Origin: Lactobacillaceae bacterium UBA639
GTDB taxonomy: Bacteria; Bacillota; Bacilli; Lactobacillales; Lactobacillaceae
Assembly (NCBI GenBank): GCA_002299975.1
Contig: DBOT01000001.1
Span: forward strand, 1-9,748
DNA length: 9,748 nt
Reading direction: 5' to 3'
The translations under genes were made by a program, and so were the position numbers. The notes beneath the pieces are model-generated. The model had not been told where the DNA came from. It made no database searches and was given only the letters and a program-made list of their open reading frames with translations. Shown here piece after piece: positions 6,872 through 9,748 of this stretch (positions are counted from its first letter, which is position 1; each line of letters opens with the position of its first letter).

Positions 6872-6881
6872 TTCTGCCGAT

Positions 6882-6886
6882 GGAGG
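6882..6886 (+). promoter_or_regulatory. Ribosome binding site that fixes the LysR start at 6894
   Basis: GGAGG is one base from the in-frame ATG at 6888, too close to serve it, and seven bases from the ATG at 6894, the normal distance. Confidence 0.7.
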
Positions 6887-6893
6887 AATGCAA

Positions 6894-7784
6894 ATGAACA
6901 CGCGAGATCTACAGTATTTTGTCGCCCTGGTTAAGTTTAAGAACTACACCCAGGTTGCCAAGCAATTCCAGGTGTCCCAACCCACCATTACCCAGGCGAT
7001 TCAACGACTCGAGCGCGAATTTGGGGCCCAACTGGTCCGCAAAGACCGGGTGCACCGCGATGAGATGATCACCCGCAGCGGCCGCCTGCTCTACGCAAAT
7101 GCCCAATTGATCAATGAGAAGATCGAGTTGACTCATAAGGAGATCCGGCGGGCCAACCAGAAGCAGATTCGTTTCGGATTACCACCGATCATCGGCCGTC
7201 TCTACATTTCCAAGATTGTCAGCGAGTTTTCTAAGGACCTCCTGTCGCGGTTGAAGATCACCTCGGTGGGATCCCATGAGCTACTGAGTCAGGTCCGTAA
7301 TGGCAAGATCGATATTGCCCTGTTGGGGTCGACCGCCCCGATCAATGAACCCGGGGTGTACGCAGACCTGATCTCGGGCCGGCGCTTCGGGGTTATCGTT
7401 AGTACCAATAACCCTTTGGCTAAGCGGGACGAGGTTAGTTTTAAGGAACTGGCGGCGGAACGCTTTATTAGCTTTGACCAGCAATACGTTCACCAGGCGG
7501 CCTTTCGGGCTTATTGTGCCTATGCCCAAATTAATCCAACTGTTGCCATGTACCGGATCCCCGATATTTCCTGGATCAAGGAGCTGGTTCGACAGAATAT
7601 CGGGATCAGCCTGATGGCCAGGGATGCCGTCGCCGACAACGAGCCCGGGATTAAGTTCGTCGAGATTACTGATCCGCTACCGGAACGTTTCTACATTTCG
7701 GTGGCAACCCGGGAAGGTTACGTCCTGAGTCCCGACGAGCAGGACTTCATTGATCGCTTACGGAAACTGCATGTGGGAAATTAG
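6894..7784 (+). CDS. LysR-family transcription regulator, paralogue of the left-edge regulator
   Basis: Regulator of 296 residues, the normal LysR length. The winged helix-turn-helix occupies about residues 1-60, with QVSQPTITQAIQRLE at 26-40. A linker helix spans about 61-90, and the effector-binding domain begins at IRFGLPPIIG (92-101). It aligns without gaps to the visible part of the 1-338 regulator, with 49 of 112 identical and the motifs IRFGLPPIIG and SQPTIT shared, so the two are duplicates. The ATG at 6894 is preferred over that at 6888: GGAGG at 6882-6886 is 7 bases from the former and 1 base from the latter, and the paralogue starts at the same place. It has its own promoter and ends in TAG. 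Likely targets are the upstream dicarboxylate operon, the downstream exporter, or both. The effector is unknown; a C4-dicarboxylate is inferred. Confidence 0.92.
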   Translation: MNTRDLQYFVALVKFKNYTQVAKQFQVSQPTITQAIQRLEREFGAQLVRKDRVHRDEMITRSGRLLYANAQLINEKIELTHKEIRRANQKQIRFGLPPIIGRLYISKIVSEFSKDLLSRLKITSVGSHELLSQVRNGKIDIALLGSTAPINEPGVYADLISGRRFGVIVSTNNPLAKRDEVSFKELAAERFISFDQQYVHQAAFRAYCAYAQINPTVAMYRIPDISWIKELVRQNIGISLMARDAVADNEPGIKFVEITDPLPERFYISVATREGYVLSPDEQDFIDRLRKLHVGN

Positions 7785-7791
7785 GTAGCCA

Positions 7792-7820
7792 TTGACAGTG
7801 GTCGTATAATAATTAATGAT
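7792..7820 (+). promoter_or_regulatory. Possible promoter of the ThrE-type exporter gene
   Basis: A perfect TTGACA (7792-7797) lies just after the LysR stop. The perfect TATAAT at 7805-7810 is only 7 bases away and cannot pair with it. At 17 bases the candidate is AATGAT (7815-7820), which is poor. The AT-rich stretch to 7848 makes a promoter plausible, but the exact -10 is unresolved. No terminator separates LysR from this gene, so readthrough is also possible. Confidence 0.4.
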
Positions 7821-7865
7821 ATTTTGATAAACTTGATTAATTGATTTTGGGGGACATTAAGAGTC

Positions 7866-9230
7866 ATGAGCAAAGACGATGAACTGATGTCGGAATTTGA
7901 ACCGGCGCGGCACCTATCCGCAAAACACCACATGGCTATTCCGTGGCAGGACTTCTTTACCAACGATAATTTCACGCCAGCGAGTGAGGCTAACCTGGTT
8001 GAGCGGGCTGCGATTGTTGGTCGGATTGGACTGATGATGCTTTCCTATGGGACTGGGGCATGGCGAGTCCGGGATTCGATGAACATTGTGGCCCGGAAAC
8101 TCAAGATGACTTGTACGGTTGATATCGGCCTGGTGTCACTTGAATATACCTGCATGGATGCCCACCATAGCTATACCCAGGCGATTTCGCTCCCTAGTAC
8201 CGGGGTCAACACGACTAAGCTAGCCAGAATGGAGCGGTTCATCGATGACTTCAATGATCACGGTGATGAGATGACGATTGGGGAGATCCATGCCCACCTG
8301 GAGAAGATCGCCCACTCGAAAGGTAACTACGCCCCATACCAGGTTGGTCTGGCGGCGGCTTTGGCCTGCAGCGCCTTCGTTTTCCTGCTTGGCGGTGGTC
8401 CCATCGAGATGATCTGTAGTTTCATCGGGGCCGGGTTAGGTAACTTTGTTCGTCGGAAGTTGATTGACCGGCACATCACCCTGTTTGCCTGCATTGCCGT
8501 GGCCGTGGCGGTGGCCTGCCTGACCTACCTGCTGTCGCTCAGCGTTTTGCAACTGGCCCTTCACGTTAGCTCACGGCACGAGGCGGGTTACATCGGGGCG
8601 ATGCTGTTCATCATTCCGGGATTCCCGTTCATCACTAGCGGCCTGGACATCTCCAAGCTAGATATGCGGTCCGGTCTGGAGCGGATGACCTACGCAGTTG
8701 CCATCATCCTGGTAGCGACACTGGTCGGTTGGATTGTGGCACTGGCAGTGAACCTGCGGCCAGAGAACTTCGCTGTTCTGCCACTGTCGACCATGACAAT
8801 GTTGCTGTTGCGGATTCCTGCCAGTTTTTGTGGGGTCTTCGGCTTCTCAATCATGTTCAACAGTACACCCCGGATGGCGGCCATCGCGGGGCTGATCGGG
8901 GCCGTGGCCAACACAACTCGGCTGGAATTAGTTGATTTAACATCAATTCCAGCCGGAGCCGCCGCCTTCATCGGGGCCCTGGTGGCCGGCCTGCTGGCAG
9001 CGGTCGCCAAGCGGAAGGTGCGTTTTCCACAGATCTCCATCACGGTACCATCGATTGTTATCATGGTGCCCGGACTATACCTGTACCGGGGGATGTATAA
9101 CCTCGGTCTGACTTCAATTAGTGTCGGAGCCCTCTGGATCACCAAGGCCCTTCTGATCGTGGTCTTCCTTCCGTTGGGGCTGATTGCGGCCCGGATCCTG
9201 ACCGATACCAAGTGGCGCCATAACGGTTGA
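7866..9230 (+). CDS. ThrE/YjjPB-type membrane exporter, both domains fused
   Basis: Polytopic membrane protein of 454 residues with a two-part architecture. A cytoplasmic N-terminal part (about 1-155, with SYGTGAWRVRDSMN at 60-73) is followed by a first membrane block of about five segments (156-297), including IIPGFPFITSGLDI at 249-262. Together these correspond to the ThrE domain (DUF1212, E. coli YjjP). A second block of about five segments (302-447), with SIVIMVPGLYLYRGMY at 396-411, corresponds to the ThrE_2 domain (DUF3815, YjjB). Corynebacterium ThrE exports threonine and serine, while E. coli YjjPB has been reported to export succinate. Beside a succinate-forming operon and a LysR gene, either substrate is possible and the sequence does not decide. 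The start is the ATG at 7866 behind a G-rich tract (7849-7853). It is probably cotranscribed with the gene 13 bases downstream. Confidence 0.85.
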   Translation: MSKDDELMSEFEPARHLSAKHHMAIPWQDFFTNDNFTPASEANLVERAAIVGRIGLMMLSYGTGAWRVRDSMNIVARKLKMTCTVDIGLVSLEYTCMDAHHSYTQAISLPSTGVNTTKLARMERFIDDFNDHGDEMTIGEIHAHLEKIAHSKGNYAPYQVGLAAALACSAFVFLLGGGPIEMICSFIGAGLGNFVRRKLIDRHITLFACIAVAVAVACLTYLLSLSVLQLALHVSSRHEAGYIGAMLFIIPGFPFITSGLDISKLDMRSGLERMTYAVAIILVATLVGWIVALAVNLRPENFAVLPLSTMTMLLLRIPASFCGVFGFSIMFNSTPRMAAIAGLIGAVANTTRLELVDLTSIPAGAAAFIGALVAGLLAAVAKRKVRFPQISITVPSIVIMVPGLYLYRGMYNLGLTSISVGALWITKALLIVVFLPLGLIAARILTDTKWRHNG

Positions 9231-9243
9231 TGGAGGTGCCGTG

Positions 9244-9748
9244 ATGATCATCAAGTATCCTGAAAGCTTATTAGCAGACGTCAAGGCAGCAACGGCGGGG
9301 CGTCGTTTGACGGGCTTTACTCCCGGGCAGGGACCCCGTCATCCAGAGCTGATGTTGATTGGGGAGGCGCCCGGTCGTCACGAGGAAAAGGTCAATATTC
9401 CGTTCTCAGGAGCGTCGGGCCAGGAGCTGATGAAGCTGGTCAAATCAATTGGCTATTCCCGTCAGACTGTCTACATCACCAGTGTTGTCCGGCAGCGTCC
9501 GTATTCAATCAAGCGGGTGCGGGACAAGAAGACGGGGCAGGTCGTGGAGAAGACACCGAACCGGACGCCGACCAAGGGGGAGGTCCGGGCCTTCGCACCG
9601 CTTTTCGACTGGGAGCTGCACTACGTTGATCCGCAGGTGCTGGTGCCCTTGGGGAATACTGCCCTCCAGCGCCTGCTCGGGCCCCAGGCCAACATCGGCC
9701 AGCTGCATGGTCAGGAGATCACGTCTGCAATTCAAGAGGCGGACCCGG
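9244..9748 (+). CDS. Uracil-DNA glycosylase superfamily (family-4-like), N-terminal part, cysteine-free
   Basis: Predicted DNA-repair glycosylase removing uracil from DNA. The visible 168 residues run off the right edge. Family features are the catalytic-loop motif LIGEAPGRHEE (about residues 39-49) in place of GEGPG, then VNIPFSGASGQELMKL, VYITSVVRQRP, and the region ending VLVPLGNTALQRLLG. Family-4 enzymes carry four cysteines for an iron-sulfur cluster; here their expected places read AATAGRRL, VVRQRP and FAPLFDW, and no cysteine occurs in the visible part. Activity is therefore plausible but not assured, and the second motif after the HG at the right end is not fully visible. GGAGG at 9232-9236 is 7 bases from the ATG at 9244; the GTG at 9241 is only 4 away. 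It starts 13 bases after the exporter stop and is probably cotranscribed with it. Confidence 0.82.
   Translation, partial: MIIKYPESLLADVKAATAGRRLTGFTPGQGPRHPELMLIGEAPGRHEEKVNIPFSGASGQELMKLVKSIGYSRQTVYITSVVRQRPYSIKRVRDKKTGQVVEKTPNRTPTKGEVRAFAPLFDWELHYVDPQVLVPLGNTALQRLLGPQANIGQLHGQEITSAIQEADP

Noticed and set aside
7805..7810. TATAAT paired with TTGACA at 7792-7797 as a strong promoter.
   Set aside because: The spacing is only 7 bases, far too short for a sigma-70-type promoter.
8690..9211. A 173-codon minus-strand frame inside the exporter gene.
   Set aside because: It is a low-complexity shadow rich in Arg, Ala, Thr and Pro, antisense to membrane segments, with no supporting start signal.

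Overview
The window looks like chromosomal DNA of a moderately high-GC lactic acid bacterium of the Lactobacillaceae, most plausibly a heterofermentative Limosilactobacillus-type species. This rests on the malolactic enzyme, strong AGGAGG-like ribosome sites, TTGACA/TATAAT promoters, intrinsic terminators with T-runs and frequent CGG arginine codons. The species is inference; no rRNA or other marker gene is present. There are eight genes, two of them cut by the window edges. I see no tRNA, rRNA, CRISPR array, insertion sequence or prophage gene.

Positions 1-338 (minus) hold the N-terminal part of a LysR-type regulator. It is divergent from mleS (468-2087), the malolactic enzyme gene, and their promoters overlap back to back. 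mleS ends at a strong terminator and appears monocistronic. A control region of about 320 bp follows, with a promoter and a Rex-like redox operator. It leads into a three-gene operon: fumC (2409-3800, fumarase), a soluble fumarate-reductase flavoprotein (3877-5271) and a DASS/CitT-type dicarboxylate carrier (5355-6776). GC-rich hairpins lie in both internal gaps and a strong terminator follows. A second LysR regulator (6894-7784), a close paralogue of the first, comes next. Then come a fused ThrE/YjjPB-type exporter (7866-9230) and the start of a family-4-like uracil-DNA glycosylase without iron-sulfur cysteines (9244 to the edge).

Together the genes describe two fates for L-malate. MleS decarboxylates it to L-lactate. 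Alternatively fumarase dehydrates it to fumarate and the flavoprotein reduces that to succinate, which disposes of two electrons per fumarate. The carrier probably exchanges external malate or fumarate for internal succinate. In a heterofermenter the reductive branch would be an electron sink, and a Rex-like site (sensor of the NADH/NAD+ ratio) just downstream of the fumC promoter fits that role. The duplicated LysR proteins are likely dicarboxylate-responsive activators. The ThrE-type protein beside a succinate-making operon could export succinate, because the homologous E. coli YjjPB pair has been reported to do so; this is a hypothesis.

The most interesting points are the Rex-like operator, the missing electron-donor domain of the fumarate reductase, the exporter's neighbourhood, the paralogous regulators bracketing the cluster, and the cysteine-free glycosylase.
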